From the NCBI RefSeq assembly GCF_016107685.1, contig NZ_JABASY010000006.1:1-64000 (forward strand): a stretch of DNA of 64,000 bases. The letters run 5' to 3'. The DNA is from Brevibacterium yomogidense. GTDB taxonomy: Bacteria > Actinomycetota > Actinomycetes > Actinomycetales > Brevibacteriaceae. How positions within the stretch are numbered: the stretch's first letter is position 1; each line of letters opens with the position of its first letter. Below are positions 46,322-55,240 of the stretch, piece after piece. The position numbers were made by a program, and so were the translations under genes. The notes below the pieces were generated by a model. That model saw nothing but the letters and a program-made list of their open reading frames with translations. It had not been told where the DNA came from and made no database searches.

Positions 46322-47481
46322 ACGACCGTCCCCGAGGCGGGCTCACCGCGCTCTGCATCGCCCAGATCGTCAGCTGGGGCCTTCTCTACTATTCGCTGCC
46401 CGTCGCTGTAGCGCCGATCTCCCAGGACACGGGTTGGAGCCACACCGTCATCACCGCGGCACTGTCCGCCGGACTGATCGTGTCCGCGCTCGCCGGGATC
46501 CGTGTGGGCCGCCTGCTGGATACGAGCAGTCCACGTGCCGTCATGGCGTCCGGCTCCGTCGTGGGCGTCGTCGCGCTCCTCCTGGTCGCGTGGTCGCCCA
46601 ACCTCCCGATGTTCTTCGTCGGGTGGCTCGTCGCGGGCTTCTCCCAGTCGGCAGTCCTCTACCCGCCGGCGTTCGCTGTGATCACCCGGTGGTACGGGGA
46701 TCGCCGGGTGGGTCCGCTCACGACCGTCACCCTGGTGGGCGGCCTCGCCTCCACCGTGTTCGCTCCGCTCATCGCGTTCCTCATCGACACGTTCGGGTGG
46801 AGGGCGAGCTACGTCGTCATGGCGGGGATCCTCGCGGTGGTGACGGTGCCGCTGCACACGCTCTTCCTCAACCGCCGATGGACCGACACCATCGCGACGA
46901 GCGAAGAGGCGAGCCCCGCTGCGGAGATCCGGAGCGTGACGCGGTCACGGCAGTTCCGCACCCTCCAGATCGCGATGGCGGTGGCGACGTTCACGCTCTT
47001 CGCCGTCACCATCAACATCATCCCGATGTTCCTGGAGCGGGGGATGAGCTATTCGACCGCAGCGTTCGCGCTGGGACTCATCGGGGCAGGGCAGCTGGTG
47101 GGCCGCATCGGCTATACGTGGCTGGCCCACGGGACGACGACTCGGACCCGCACCACCGTCATCTTCACTGTGGGCGCGGCCGGGCTGTGGGCGCTCGCGG
47201 TCCTGCCGGGACCGTTCTGGCTGCTCATCGCCGTCGCGGTGCTTGCCGGTGCAGCACGCGGGTGCCATACCCTGCTGCAGGCGACGGCGGTCTCCGACCG
47301 GTGGGGGATCAGGAACTTCGGGGCCGTCAACGGCGTCTTCACCGCCCCCATGACGTTCGTCGGCGCGCTCGCCCCCGTGGCCGGTCCCGCCGTCGCGGGA
47401 CTGCTGGGCGGCTACCCGCACATGGCCGTCGTCATGGCGGTCCTGCTCAGCACTGCCGCCCTGGTCACGCGCCGCACCTGA
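46318..47481 (+). CDS. MFS transporter
   Basis: A 387-residue major-facilitator permease with 12 predicted helices and the central loop at about 185-205. The loop between helices 2 and 3 is GIRVGRLLDTSSPRAVMASGS, an MCT/OFA-like version of the family signature. Substrate unknown. GTG 46318 has GGGGGAG 7 bp upstream and overlaps the stop of the small leader ORF. Confidence 0.85.
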   Translation: MNDRPRGGLTALCIAQIVSWGLLYYSLPVAVAPISQDTGWSHTVITAALSAGLIVSALAGIRVGRLLDTSSPRAVMASGSVVGVVALLLVAWSPNLPMFFVGWLVAGFSQSAVLYPPAFAVITRWYGDRRVGPLTTVTLVGGLASTVFAPLIAFLIDTFGWRASYVVMAGILAVVTVPLHTLFLNRRWTDTIATSEEASPAAEIRSVTRSRQFRTLQIAMAVATFTLFAVTINIIPMFLERGMSYSTAAFALGLIGAGQLVGRIGYTWLAHGTTTRTRTTVIFTVGAAGLWALAVLPGPFWLLIAVAVLAGAARGCHTLLQATAVSDRWGIRNFGAVNGVFTAPMTFVGALAPVAGPAVAGLLGGYPHMAVVMAVLLSTAALVTRRT

Positions 47482-47625
47482 GGCCGTCGCACGTCACGGC
47501 CCCACAACGGCCCCCCACAGGAGACTTCCCGCGCATGAGGGCCCGCGCGCATGAGGGTCTGAGCCCGGGCAGTCGTCCTGCGTTCCGTCGTTCCCGTTCG
47601 GTCAGGTATCAGCACGTTCCACCAC

Positions 47626-47958
47626 TCAGGACTTCACGAGTCTCCTGATCGCGTCGGCCGCCTCCGTCACCTTCTCCTCAGCGGATCCTGCCCGTGCTGC
47701 GTCGACGACGCAGTGCGCCAGGTGGTCCTCGAGGAGGGTGAGTGCGACGTTCTCCAGGCCCGAGGTCGTGGCGCTCACCTGAGTGAGGACGTCGATGCAG
47801 TACTTGTCCTCGTCGATCATGCGGGCGAGGCCGCGCACCTGCCCCTCGATCCGACTCAGCCGCGCCAGCAGCCGCTTCTTGTCGCCGGAGTAGCCGTGCG
47901 TGTGCGCGGCCGCAGTCGTGTCCTTCGTCAGCTCACCGCTGTCCGGTGATGTGCTCAT
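47626..47958 (-). CDS. csoR: Copper-sensing repressor CsoR
   Basis: A 110-residue all-alpha repressor that releases DNA when it binds Cu(I). The Cys-His-Cys fingerprint is Cys54, His79 and Cys83, and the N-terminal [26 protein letters not shown] matches the CsoR/RcnR core. Its ATG overlaps the copA stop by 4 bp, so it is the second gene of a copA-csoR operon whose promoter carries the CsoR box. Confidence 0.92.
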   Translation of the reverse strand: MSTSPDSGELTKDTTAAAHTHGYSGDKKRLLARLSRIEGQVRGLARMIDEDKYCIDVLTQVSATTSGLENVALTLLEDHLAHCVVDAARAGSAEEKVTEAADAIRRLVKS

Positions 47959-50297
47959 GTCTGATCCTTCTGTTCTGTGGGACGGAATCCGCGCAGTCGC
48001 AGGCTGTTGGTGACGACGAAGACGGAGGAGAACGCCATCGCGGCTCCGGCGATCATGGGGTTGAGGAGTCCCAGCGCCGCGAGCGGGATCGCCGCTGCGT
48101 TGTACGCGAAGGCCCAGAAGAGGTTCCCCCGGATCGTGCGCAGCGTCCGCCGTGACAGGTCGATCGCGTCGGTCGCCGCGACGAGGTCACCGGCGACCAG
48201 CGTAATATCCGCAGCCTCGATCGCTGCATCCGTGCCGGTGCCCATCGCCAGGCCCAGGTCGGCCGCCGCGAGTGCCGGCGCGTCATTCACACCGTCGCCC
48301 ACCATCGCGACGGTGCGCCCCTCACTCTGCAGCCGCTTCACGTGATCGACCTTGTCCTCCGGGAGCACTTCTGCGATCACCTCGTCGATCCCGGTCTGCT
48401 GCGCGACGTCCTGGGCGACATCCCTGTTGTCGCCGGTGAGCAGCACGACGCGCAGATCCTGTGCGTGGAGGCGCGCGATCGCACGGGGCGAGGACTCCTT
48501 GACGGTGTCCGCGATGAGGATGACGCCGCGCGCCTCCCCGTCCCAGCCGACGACCATCGCCGTCCGGCCCCGCGCGCCCGCCTCGTCGAACGTCTGCCGC
48601 ACGGCGGCAGGCACCGACCAGCCGGCGTCGTCGAAGAGGAGCGCGCGGCCTGCCATGACGGCGCGCCCCTCCACGGTCCCGCGCACACCGCGTCCGCGCA
48701 CGTTCTCGAAGTCGACGACGGCGGGCAGGGGAGACGCAGCATGGTCGACGACCGCGCGGGCGACCGGGTGCTCCGACCCGGCCTCCAGGGCGCCCGCCAG
48801 CCGGAGGAAGGCGGCGGGGTCGACGGATTCGGCGACGACGACCTCGGCGACGGTCATGCGGCCGGTCGTCACAGTGCCCGTCTTGTCGAGCACGATGGTG
48901 TCGATGCCGCGGGCGGTCTCGAGGACCTCGGGGCCGCGGATGAGGATGCCCAACTGGGCGCCACGGCCGGTGCCGACCAGCAGCGCCGTGGGGGTGGCGA
49001 GGCCCAGCGCGCACGGGCAGGCGATGATGAGGACCGCGACCGCAGACGTCATCGCGGGAGTGAACCCGTAGCCCAGCAGCATCCACACGACGAAGGTGAC
49101 GACGGCGATCGCCATCGCGATCGGCACGAAGATCGAGGAGACGCGGTCGGCGAGCCGCTGGACGTCGGCCTTGCCGGACTGCGCGTCCTCGACGAGCTTC
49201 GCCATCCGCGCCAGCTGGCTGTCCCTGCCCACCCGCGTCGTGCGGACGAGGAGGCGACCCGATTCGTTGACGGTCCCGCCCGCCACGGGATCGCCGGAGG
49301 CGACCTCGACGGGCACGGATTCGCCTGTGAGCATCGAGGCGTCGACGGCGGAGCGGCCGTCGACGACCGTGCCGTCCGCGGCGATCGTCTCACCCGGCCG
49401 CACGACGAACTCGTCATCGACGCGCAGGCGCTCGACGGGGATGCGGACCTCCGCACCGTCCCGGACGACCGCGACGTCCTTGGCGCCCAGCTCCAGCAGG
49501 GTCCGCAGCGCCGCACCGGCAGAGCGGCGCGACCGCTTCTCCAGGTAGCGCCCCAGCAGCACGAACGTGATGACACCCGCCACCACCTCGAAGTAGACGT
49601 CGCTCAGCTCCCCACCGTGGCCGCCCAGGTGCAGGGTGAAGTCGAAGCCGTGGCGCATGTCCGCGTGGCCCGCGGTGCCGAAGAGCAGGGCTGCGAGCGA
49701 CCAGACGAACGCCGCCGTCGTGCCGACCGTGATGAGGGTGTCCATCGTGACCGCGCGGTGGCGAAGATTCACGAACGTGGACACGTGGAACGGCCACGCC
49801 GAGTACAGGAACACCGGTGCCGTGAGCGCGAGCGACACCCAGCCCCAGTAGTCGAACTGGAGCGGTGGCACCATGGCCATCGCGACGACCGGGACCGTGA
49901 GGACGATCGCGGTGATCAGCCGCCACCACAGGCCGCGCAGTTCGCGGGCGGCGCGTTCGTCGGCCTCTGCCAGCGCGTCGTCGCCCGCCAGTTCCGCGGT
50001 GTACCCGGTCTGCTCCACGACATCGACGAGCAGCGACGGGTCGAGGTCCACCGGAGCGTGCACGGTCGCCTTCTCCGTCGCGTAGTTCACGCTCGCGCTG
50101 ACTCCGTCGACCCGGTTGAGCTTCTTCTCCACACGCGCAGCGCACGACGCGCACGTCATGCCGCCGATGAGCAGTTCGAGGTCTGCGCCGTCCCCGCCGG
50201 TTATGGCGGGTGCCGTGGTCGTGGCAGGCGCGGTGCTGGTTGCAGGCGCGGTGGCAGTGCCCGCGGCTGCCGGGGCCGTGCCGTCCTGGGTCGTCAT
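47955..50297 (-). CDS. copA: Copper-exporting P1B-type ATPase
   Basis: A 780-residue Cu(I) exporter. An N-terminal HMA domain has GGMTCASC with Cys49 and Cys52; eight membrane helices include the CPC motif ([11 protein letters not shown], coded near 49015); the phosphorylation site [11 protein letters not shown] and the hinge [16 protein letters not shown] follow. The first 35 residues are a low-complexity Ala/Thr/Pro tract. GAAGGAG lies 9 bp from ATG 50297. The operon continues with csoR. Confidence 0.95.
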   Translation of the reverse strand: MTTQDGTAPAAAGTATAPATSTAPATTTAPAITGGDGADLELLIGGMTCASCAARVEKKLNRVDGVSASVNYATEKATVHAPVDLDPSLLVDVVEQTGYTAELAGDDALAEADERAARELRGLWWRLITAIVLTVPVVAMAMVPPLQFDYWGWVSLALTAPVFLYSAWPFHVSTFVNLRHRAVTMDTLITVGTTAAFVWSLAALLFGTAGHADMRHGFDFTLHLGGHGGELSDVYFEVVAGVITFVLLGRYLEKRSRRSAGAALRTLLELGAKDVAVVRDGAEVRIPVERLRVDDEFVVRPGETIAADGTVVDGRSAVDASMLTGESVPVEVASGDPVAGGTVNESGRLLVRTTRVGRDSQLARMAKLVEDAQSGKADVQRLADRVSSIFVPIAMAIAVVTFVVWMLLGYGFTPAMTSAVAVLIIACPCALGLATPTALLVGTGRGAQLGILIRGPEVLETARGIDTIVLDKTGTVTTGRMTVAEVVVAESVDPAAFLRLAGALEAGSEHPVARAVVDHAASPLPAVVDFENVRGRGVRGTVEGRAVMAGRALLFDDAGWSVPAAVRQTFDEAGARGRTAMVVGWDGEARGVILIADTVKESSPRAIARLHAQDLRVVLLTGDNRDVAQDVAQQTGIDEVIAEVLPEDKVDHVKRLQSEGRTVAMVGDGVNDAPALAAADLGLAMGTGTDAAIEAADITLVAGDLVAATDAIDLSRRTLRTIRGNLFWAFAYNAAAIPLAALGLLNPMIAGAAMAFSSVFVVTNSLRLRGFRPTEQKDQT

Positions 50298-50342
50298 GCT
50301 GGTCGCTCCTTCGTGTCCGCAGGGGTGCGAGACAACTCCAGC

Positions 50343-50359
50343 ATACCCCTAGGGGGTAT
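50343..50359 (-). promoter_or_regulatory. CsoR operator and promoter of copA-csoR
   Basis: ATACCCC (50343-50349) and GGGGTAT (50353-50359) form a perfect inverted repeat typical of CsoR boxes. The minus-strand -10 TATGCT (50345-50340) overlaps its promoter-proximal end, so bound CsoR would block RNA polymerase. The leader is about 35 nt. Confidence 0.8.
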
Positions 50360-50410
50360 CTGAGGGAAGGGATGGTGGGCGCTCGACGGTGTGGTCCACG
50401 ACACCCCTCA

Positions 50411-50510
50411 GGTGCGTGGCAGGCACCACCGACGCGTGGCAGATACTACCGACGCGTGGCAGATACTACCGGCGCGTGGCGGACACCACAGGTGCGTGGC
50501 GGGGTGCGGG
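50411..50510. repeat. Five-copy 20-bp tandem repeat
   Basis: Five 20-bp units start at 50411, 50431, 50451, 50471 and 50491; the second and third are identical (GACGCGTGGCAGATACTACC), the last is diverged in its second half. They fill the space between the copA promoter and the next gene. Confidence 0.9.
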
Positions 50511-50512
50511 GA

Positions 50513-50526
50513 TAGGCTCGAAGGGA
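50513..50526 (+). promoter_or_regulatory. Leaderless promoter of FAD oxidoreductase gene
   Basis: TAGGCT at 50513-50518, directly after the tandem repeat, stands 7 bp before ATG 50526. Confidence 0.6.
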
Positions 50527-51944
50527 TGGACTCTCCGATCGTCGTCGCAGGCGGAGGCGCTGCTGGCCGCGCCGCCGTGCAGACGCTGCTCACGCTGACC
50601 GACCAGCCGATCGTCCACCTCGCCGGGCCGTCCGGTGAGGCGATCGACCGCACCCTCGTCGACAAGGCCCTCATGACCGGTCGCGTGTCACCGGACCGCG
50701 CCGTCGCCATGCGGCCGCCGCTCGACGGCGTCGACACCCGTTTCGACACACTCGCATCCGTCGCCGAGGTGCCGGCAGGCTCGGATACGACTGTCGCCGA
50801 GGTGCCGGTCGGGTCGATCTCCGATGCCGCTGTGGTCGCGGGAACCGGGGAGGCACCAGCTGGCCCTGATACCGCCGCCTGTCCTGGGCGGGGCTCCTCG
50901 CGACTGGCGCTCACCCTGGGGTCCGGGGGAGTGCTGGGCGCGGCGGGACTCATCGTCGCGACGGGGTCGACGCCGCGCCGCCTCGACGTGCCGGGTCTCG
51001 AGGAGTGGGTGCGTGCAGAGCGCATCTCGACACTCCACTCCGTGACCGATGCCCTGCGGATCCGTGAGCTCCTCGAAGAGGTCGACGGTGCGCGTGTGCT
51101 GGTGAGTGGGACCGGTCTCGTCGGCGCCGAGGCCGCGAGCCTCCTCACCGAGGCGGGGCACCACGTCACGCTCGTGGCACGTTCGGCGGTTCCGGGTGCC
51201 GCAGGACTGGGAGCGACGATCGCCGGCCGCCTCGCGACGATCCACGAGGGTGCGGTCGAGACGCGGTGGGGGACCTGGGTGGTCGCGCTGCGTGAAGGGG
51301 TCGCAGCTCTCTCCGACGGGTCCGAGGTCGAAGCGGACCTCGTCGTCGTCGCCCACGGCGCGGAACCGCACATCCCGGGAGGATTGCTGCGTGACGAGAC
51401 GCCCGACGATCGCGCTCGTCCCGACGGCAGCCGCGGGGACGGCAGCAGCCCGGATGAGGGTCGCTCCGATGCCAGTCGCCCCAGTCGCGGGGGCGGCAGT
51501 GCTCGCGGTGCGGGGCACGGCAGTGCCGCCGACGCAGGTGTTCCTGTCGACGACCGGCTGCGCTCCGCGGGCTGGGAGAACGTCCTCGCCGCGGGCGCGG
51601 TCGCACGCTTCGGGCCGCAGCCGTACCGTGTCGACCACTGGGACGACGCCGAGGCGCAGGGGGCCCACGCGGCACGGACGCTGCTCCACGACCTCGGCGA
51701 CGGTGACGATCCCGGACCGTACCGGCCGTGGAGCCCGTGGTCCGCACGCATCCACGGCCGCCAGCTGGCCGGCTTCGGCCACCCGCTGCCGGGGTCGACG
51801 GAGCGGATCGTGAGCGAGGACCCTCTCCTCGTCGAGTTCATTTCTGCAGCAGACGGTGCCGACACCGTCTGCGCGGTCGTCGGACTGGACGCCGGCCGGG
51901 CACTGCGGGACCACGCGCGGACCATCGGCCCACACGCGCCGTGA
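50526..51944 (+). CDS. FAD-dependent oxidoreductase (ferredoxin/rubredoxin-reductase-like)
   Basis: A 472-residue pyridine nucleotide-disulfide-type oxidoreductase. The FAD site is VVAGGGAAGRAAVQTL at the N-terminus, LIVATGSTPRRLDVPG near 143, an NAD site VLVSGTGLVGAEAASLL near 190, and ENVLAAGAVARF near 350 in place of the usual AAGD. Two low-complexity insertions interrupt the fold (about 80-125 and 290-340), each encoded by repetitive DNA. C-terminal RIHGRQLAGFGHP fits a ferredoxin-reductase dimer domain. The partner is unknown. Confidence 0.75.
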   Translation: MDSPIVVAGGGAAGRAAVQTLLTLTDQPIVHLAGPSGEAIDRTLVDKALMTGRVSPDRAVAMRPPLDGVDTRFDTLASVAEVPAGSDTTVAEVPVGSISDAAVVAGTGEAPAGPDTAACPGRGSSRLALTLGSGGVLGAAGLIVATGSTPRRLDVPGLEEWVRAERISTLHSVTDALRIRELLEEVDGARVLVSGTGLVGAEAASLLTEAGHHVTLVARSAVPGAAGLGATIAGRLATIHEGAVETRWGTWVVALREGVAALSDGSEVEADLVVVAHGAEPHIPGGLLRDETPDDRARPDGSRGDGSSPDEGRSDASRPSRGGGSARGAGHGSAADAGVPVDDRLRSAGWENVLAAGAVARFGPQPYRVDHWDDAEAQGAHAARTLLHDLGDGDDPGPYRPWSPWSARIHGRQLAGFGHPLPGSTERIVSEDPLLVEFISAADGADTVCAVVGLDAGRALRDHARTIGPHAP

Positions 51945-51972
51945 GGGGAGACGCGGGCAGCGGAGGTTCGGA

Positions 51973-52027
51973 CCTGGCGGGGAGACACGGGCCCAGTGGG
52001 GAGACGGGGCCCAGTGGGGAGACAGGC
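51973..52027. repeat. Three-copy ~18-bp tandem repeat
   Basis: Three units of about 18 bp with core CCCAGTGGGGAGAC follow the FAD oxidoreductase stop. The rest of the 212-bp gap shows only the next promoter. Confidence 0.8.
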
Positions 52028-52144
52028 TCACGAGAGGGCGCGGGGAGGAGACCCCGGTCTCGGGTGTGAGCGTTGAGCGCGGGTGAAGACCTTGCAGCAT
52101 GTCCGGTCAGCGGACCGTGAGCGACCGCATGCTGAACCCGGGCG

Positions 52145-52157
52145 TAACCTGCGGGTA
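52145..52157 (+). promoter_or_regulatory. Leaderless promoter of second MFS gene
   Basis: TAACCT at 52145-52150 stands 6 bp before ATG 52157. Confidence 0.6.
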
Positions 52158-53542
52158 TGACCCCGCACGCCGCCCCGGACTTCCCGGATCACCGCAGCAA
52201 GGTGCTCGCGTGGCGCGGTCTCATCCTGGGTGTGATCGCGCAGCTGTTCTTCACGATCGTCATCGCCGGGCCTGCATTCCTCATCCCCCACCTGCGCACG
52301 GACAAGGGCTTCACTCTCGCCGAAGCGGGAATGGCCGGCACATCGACGAGCGTCGGCATGGTCATCACCCTCGTCGCCTGGGGTGCGCTCGCCGACAGGC
52401 GCGGTGAGCGGCTGGCCCTCAGCCTGGGACTCCTCCTCTGCTCCGTCGCCACGGCAGGGGGCTTCGCCCTCGCGGTGGCAGGGCTCCTGGATTCGCTGCT
52501 GCCGCTCGTCCTCGTCCTCGCGCTGGCGGGCGGGATCGGCGCGAGCGTCAACACCGCGACCGGGCGCGTCGTCGCCGGCTGGTTCCCCCGCCACCAGCGC
52601 GGAACCGCGATGGGGATCCGACAGATGGCACAGCCGTTGGGCACCGCCGTCGCCGCGGTCCTCGTTCCTCCGCTCGCCGCGCTCTGGGGGATCCCCGGCT
52701 TCTTCGCCGTGACCAGTGTGCTGTGCCTGCTCATCGGGATCGGGTGCGTGCTGGGAGTCGTCGACCCGCCGCGTCCCGGCAGACGTGAGCTCACAGTGCC
52801 CGACCCGGACGGCGCCGCAGCGGTGGAAGCCGCAGAACCGGAGACCGGTCGGGCGGTGGGGGCCGGACAGATGGCGGGTGGCGGGCAGGTCCCGGTGGCC
52901 GGCCGCAACGCTGGGGTGGGCCCGGGTAACGGGGGCAGGAACTCAGCCGGCACCTCGGCGGTGGTGAATCCGTACCGGGAGGACTCGTTCCTCTGGCGCA
53001 TCCATGCAGTGTCCGCACTGCTGGTCGTCCCACAGATCACCTTCGCGACGTTCGGGCTCGTGTGGCTCATCGATACGCAGGACCTGTCCGCGCAGACTGC
53101 GGGACTCCTCGTCGGGGCGGCACAGCTCGCAGGGGCGTTCGCCCGACTCGCGATGGGAGGGGCGAGCGACCGCGCGCCCTCGCGGGTCATCGTCCTGCGG
53201 TGGGTCGCCTGGGCTGCGGCGCTCCTCACCGGTTCCGTCGCCGTGGTCTCCCTGGGCGTTCTGCCGGTGGTGGCGGGTGTCCTGTTCGCCCTCGCCTCCG
53301 CGGCGTCCGTCGCGGACAACGGGCTGGCGTTCACCTCCATCGCGGAGGCGTCGGGATCCCGCTGGTCCGGCAAGGCGATGGGCATCCAGAACACCGGCCA
53401 GCATCTGCTGTCGGCGGGGGTGGGGCCGGGGGTCGGGGCGCTCATCGCGACACTCGGCTACCCGCTGGCACTGGGGTGCGTCGCGGTGTTCCCTGTCGTG
53501 GCCTCGTTCCTCGTCCCCGAACGGGACCTTGAAAGATCGTGA
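52157..53542 (+). CDS. MFS transporter
   Basis: A 461-residue permease with 12 predicted helices. The helix 2-3 loop reads VAWGALADRRGERLALSLGLL, the classic MFS G-x-x-x-D-R-x-G-R-x-x signature, and a WFPRHQRGTAMGIRQMAQPLG segment near 150 is like those of cyanate/nitrate-type carriers. A long central loop (about 205-260) is low-complexity Gly/Ala/Glu. Substrate unknown. Monocistronic. Confidence 0.85.
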   Translation: MTPHAAPDFPDHRSKVLAWRGLILGVIAQLFFTIVIAGPAFLIPHLRTDKGFTLAEAGMAGTSTSVGMVITLVAWGALADRRGERLALSLGLLLCSVATAGGFALAVAGLLDSLLPLVLVLALAGGIGASVNTATGRVVAGWFPRHQRGTAMGIRQMAQPLGTAVAAVLVPPLAALWGIPGFFAVTSVLCLLIGIGCVLGVVDPPRPGRRELTVPDPDGAAAVEAAEPETGRAVGAGQMAGGGQVPVAGRNAGVGPGNGGRNSAGTSAVVNPYREDSFLWRIHAVSALLVVPQITFATFGLVWLIDTQDLSAQTAGLLVGAAQLAGAFARLAMGGASDRAPSRVIVLRWVAWAAALLTGSVAVVSLGVLPVVAGVLFALASAASVADNGLAFTSIAEASGSRWSGKAMGIQNTGQHLLSAGVGPGVGALIATLGYPLALGCVAVFPVVASFLVPERDLERS

Positions 53543-53646
53543 GGGCGTATGAGGTGCGTGCGGGTTGCGTGGGCCCACGCATTCAGTCGTCGTTCACTCG
53601 TCCCCTATAGCGTTCTGTACAAGGCGACGACACCGGAGGGGCGATC

Positions 53647-54558
53647 ATGGCGGCACTGCATCCGCGGCAGCAGGAGAACCTGCGACAGTACATCGATCGC
53701 CTCCACCTGGAGGGGTACCGGGTCATCGACGGGCACACCCCCGACCCGGATCTCATCGACCCGGGCGGCGCGGCGGTCGAGACATGGCGCGAGGACTACC
53801 CGTACGACGAGCGGATGGACCGCGAGGACTACGAGCTCGAGAAGTACTTCCTCCAGATCGAGCTGCTGAAGTTCCAGTACTGGGGGCAGGACACCGGACG
53901 CAAGCACGTCATCGTCTTCGAAGGTCGCGATGCGGCGGGCAAGGGCGGCACCATCAAGCGCTTCACGGAGCACCTCAACCCGCGGGCGGCCCGCGTCGTC
54001 GCGCTCAACAAGCCGTCAGACGTGGAGCAGGGGCAGTGGTACTTCCAGCGCTACATCCAGCACCTGCCGACGTCCGGCGAGTTCGTCATGTTCGACCGCT
54101 CCTGGTACAACCGGGCGAACGTCGAACGTGTCATGGGCTTCTGCACGGACGAGGAGTACGAGATCTTCATGGAGCAGGCGCCCCAGTTCGAGAAGATGCT
54201 CATCGACTCCGACATCCACGTGACGAAGTTCTGGTTCTCCGTCACCCAGGCGGAACAGCGCACCCGCTTCGCGATCCGCCAGATCGACCCCGTGCGGCAG
54301 TGGAAGCTGTCCCCGATGGACCTCGAGTCGCTGGACCGGTGGGAGGACTACACCGCGGCGAAGGAGGCAACGTTCATGCGTACCGACACGGACTTCGCTC
54401 CCTGGATCACCATCAAGTCGAACGACAAGAAGCGTGCACGCCTCAACGCGATGCGCTACTTCCTCAACCAGTTCGACTATGACGGCAAGGACACCTCCGT
54501 CGTCTACCCGGCCGACGAGAACCTTGTGAAACGTGGACGCGACGCGGTGGGGGACTGA
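53647..54558 (+). CDS. ppk2: Polyphosphate kinase 2
   Basis: A 303-residue class I PPK2 that phosphorylates NDPs from polyphosphate. The P-loop GRDAAGKGG is at 93-101, the Walker B-like MFDRSWYNRANVERVMGFC near 147-165, and the lid segment QAEQRTRFAIRQIDPVRQWKLSPMD near 203 is characteristic. GGAGGGG lies 6 bp from ATG 53647. Promoter not clear; TATAGC lies at 53607-53612. Confidence 0.93.
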   Translation: MAALHPRQQENLRQYIDRLHLEGYRVIDGHTPDPDLIDPGGAAVETWREDYPYDERMDREDYELEKYFLQIELLKFQYWGQDTGRKHVIVFEGRDAAGKGGTIKRFTEHLNPRAARVVALNKPSDVEQGQWYFQRYIQHLPTSGEFVMFDRSWYNRANVERVMGFCTDEEYEIFMEQAPQFEKMLIDSDIHVTKFWFSVTQAEQRTRFAIRQIDPVRQWKLSPMDLESLDRWEDYTAAKEATFMRTDTDFAPWITIKSNDKKRARLNAMRYFLNQFDYDGKDTSVVYPADENLVKRGRDAVGD

Positions 54559-54630
54559 GGCACGGTAGTGGCTGCGGCGCGGTGGGGGTGAGGCGTGGTG
54601 GGGACTGACTGCACCTCGAGCGCATGATGT

Positions 54631-54724
54631 GCCCCTACGTCCGCGTACAGGACCGTTCAGCGCGAAGAATCGGTCCTGTACGCACACGTAGGTGTAGGGA
54701 TGTCCTGTACGCGGACGTAGGGGC
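54631..54724. repeat. Three-copy inverted-repeat module
   Basis: A 22-bp sequence with core TCCTGTACGCGGACGTAGG occurs three times: once inverted (54632-54655) and twice direct (54671-54692, 54700-54723). The first copy pairs perfectly over 13 bp with copy two, or over 23 bp (54631-54653 with 54702-54724) with copy three, giving two exclusive hairpins. Confidence 0.85.
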
Positions 54725-54876
54725 CCAGGGTCAAGGGGTCCGTGAGCCCAGGGGCCGAGGGATCTGGGCTCCCAGGACCCCCATAACCCGAGGAGCCCCA
54801 TAACCCCAGGCGCCCTAGACCCCTAGGCATCAGGAGGTCGTCGACACGATCCCGCCTGGGTGTCTGAGGGTCTGTC

Positions 54877-54913
54877 ACCGGCCGGGTGAGAGGGGAAAGC
54901 TCACCCGGCCGGT
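54877..54913 (+). terminator. Strong hairpin in the ppk2-DUF1461 gap
   Basis: ACCGGCCGGGTGAG (54877-54890) pairs perfectly with CTCACCCGGCCGGT (54900-54913). It is 320 bp after ppk2 and could serve as a bidirectional terminator of the convergent genes. Confidence 0.6.
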
Positions 54914-55162
54914 CACACTCAAGGGGCATCGCCGCCCGGTCAGCCGCGTGGGGCGGCAGTGCCCCTGTCGGCAACGATGCGGGCGTCAGTGCCCGGTGGC
55001 CCGCGAAGTCGCGGCTACGGTCGATCAACCGCGTGAAAGCGGCGACAATCGAGTGGCGGTCGCGCGGCAGTCTTTGAGAGACGGCCGCGCGGAGTGCAGC
55101 CAGGAGACGGCCGAATCGCTGAGGGCCTACTCCACGACCCGGGGCGCTCCACTCCTCAGCAC

Positions 55163-55240
55163 CACCCGCCAGCTCACCTCACGGCACCCGCCAGCTCACC
55201 GCACCTCAGCTCACCTCGGCCAACTGCACCGCACCTCACT
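55163..55240. repeat. ~22-bp tandem repeat at the DUF1461 3-prime end
   Basis: Two units with core CACCCGCCAGCTCACC (55163-55184, 55185-55206) and a degenerate third extend to the stop codon region of the DUF1461 gene. Confidence 0.75.

Larger units (their letters stand above)
54559..55235. other. 677-bp gene-free gap filled with repeats and hairpins
   Basis: No credible gene is seen. From left to right it holds an inverted-repeat triplet (54631-54724), a C/G-rich degenerate stretch with CCCATAACCC repeats (54725-54840), a strong hairpin (54877-54913), about 250 bp without recognisable signals, and a tandem repeat running up to the next gene stop (55163-55235). Confidence 0.75.
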
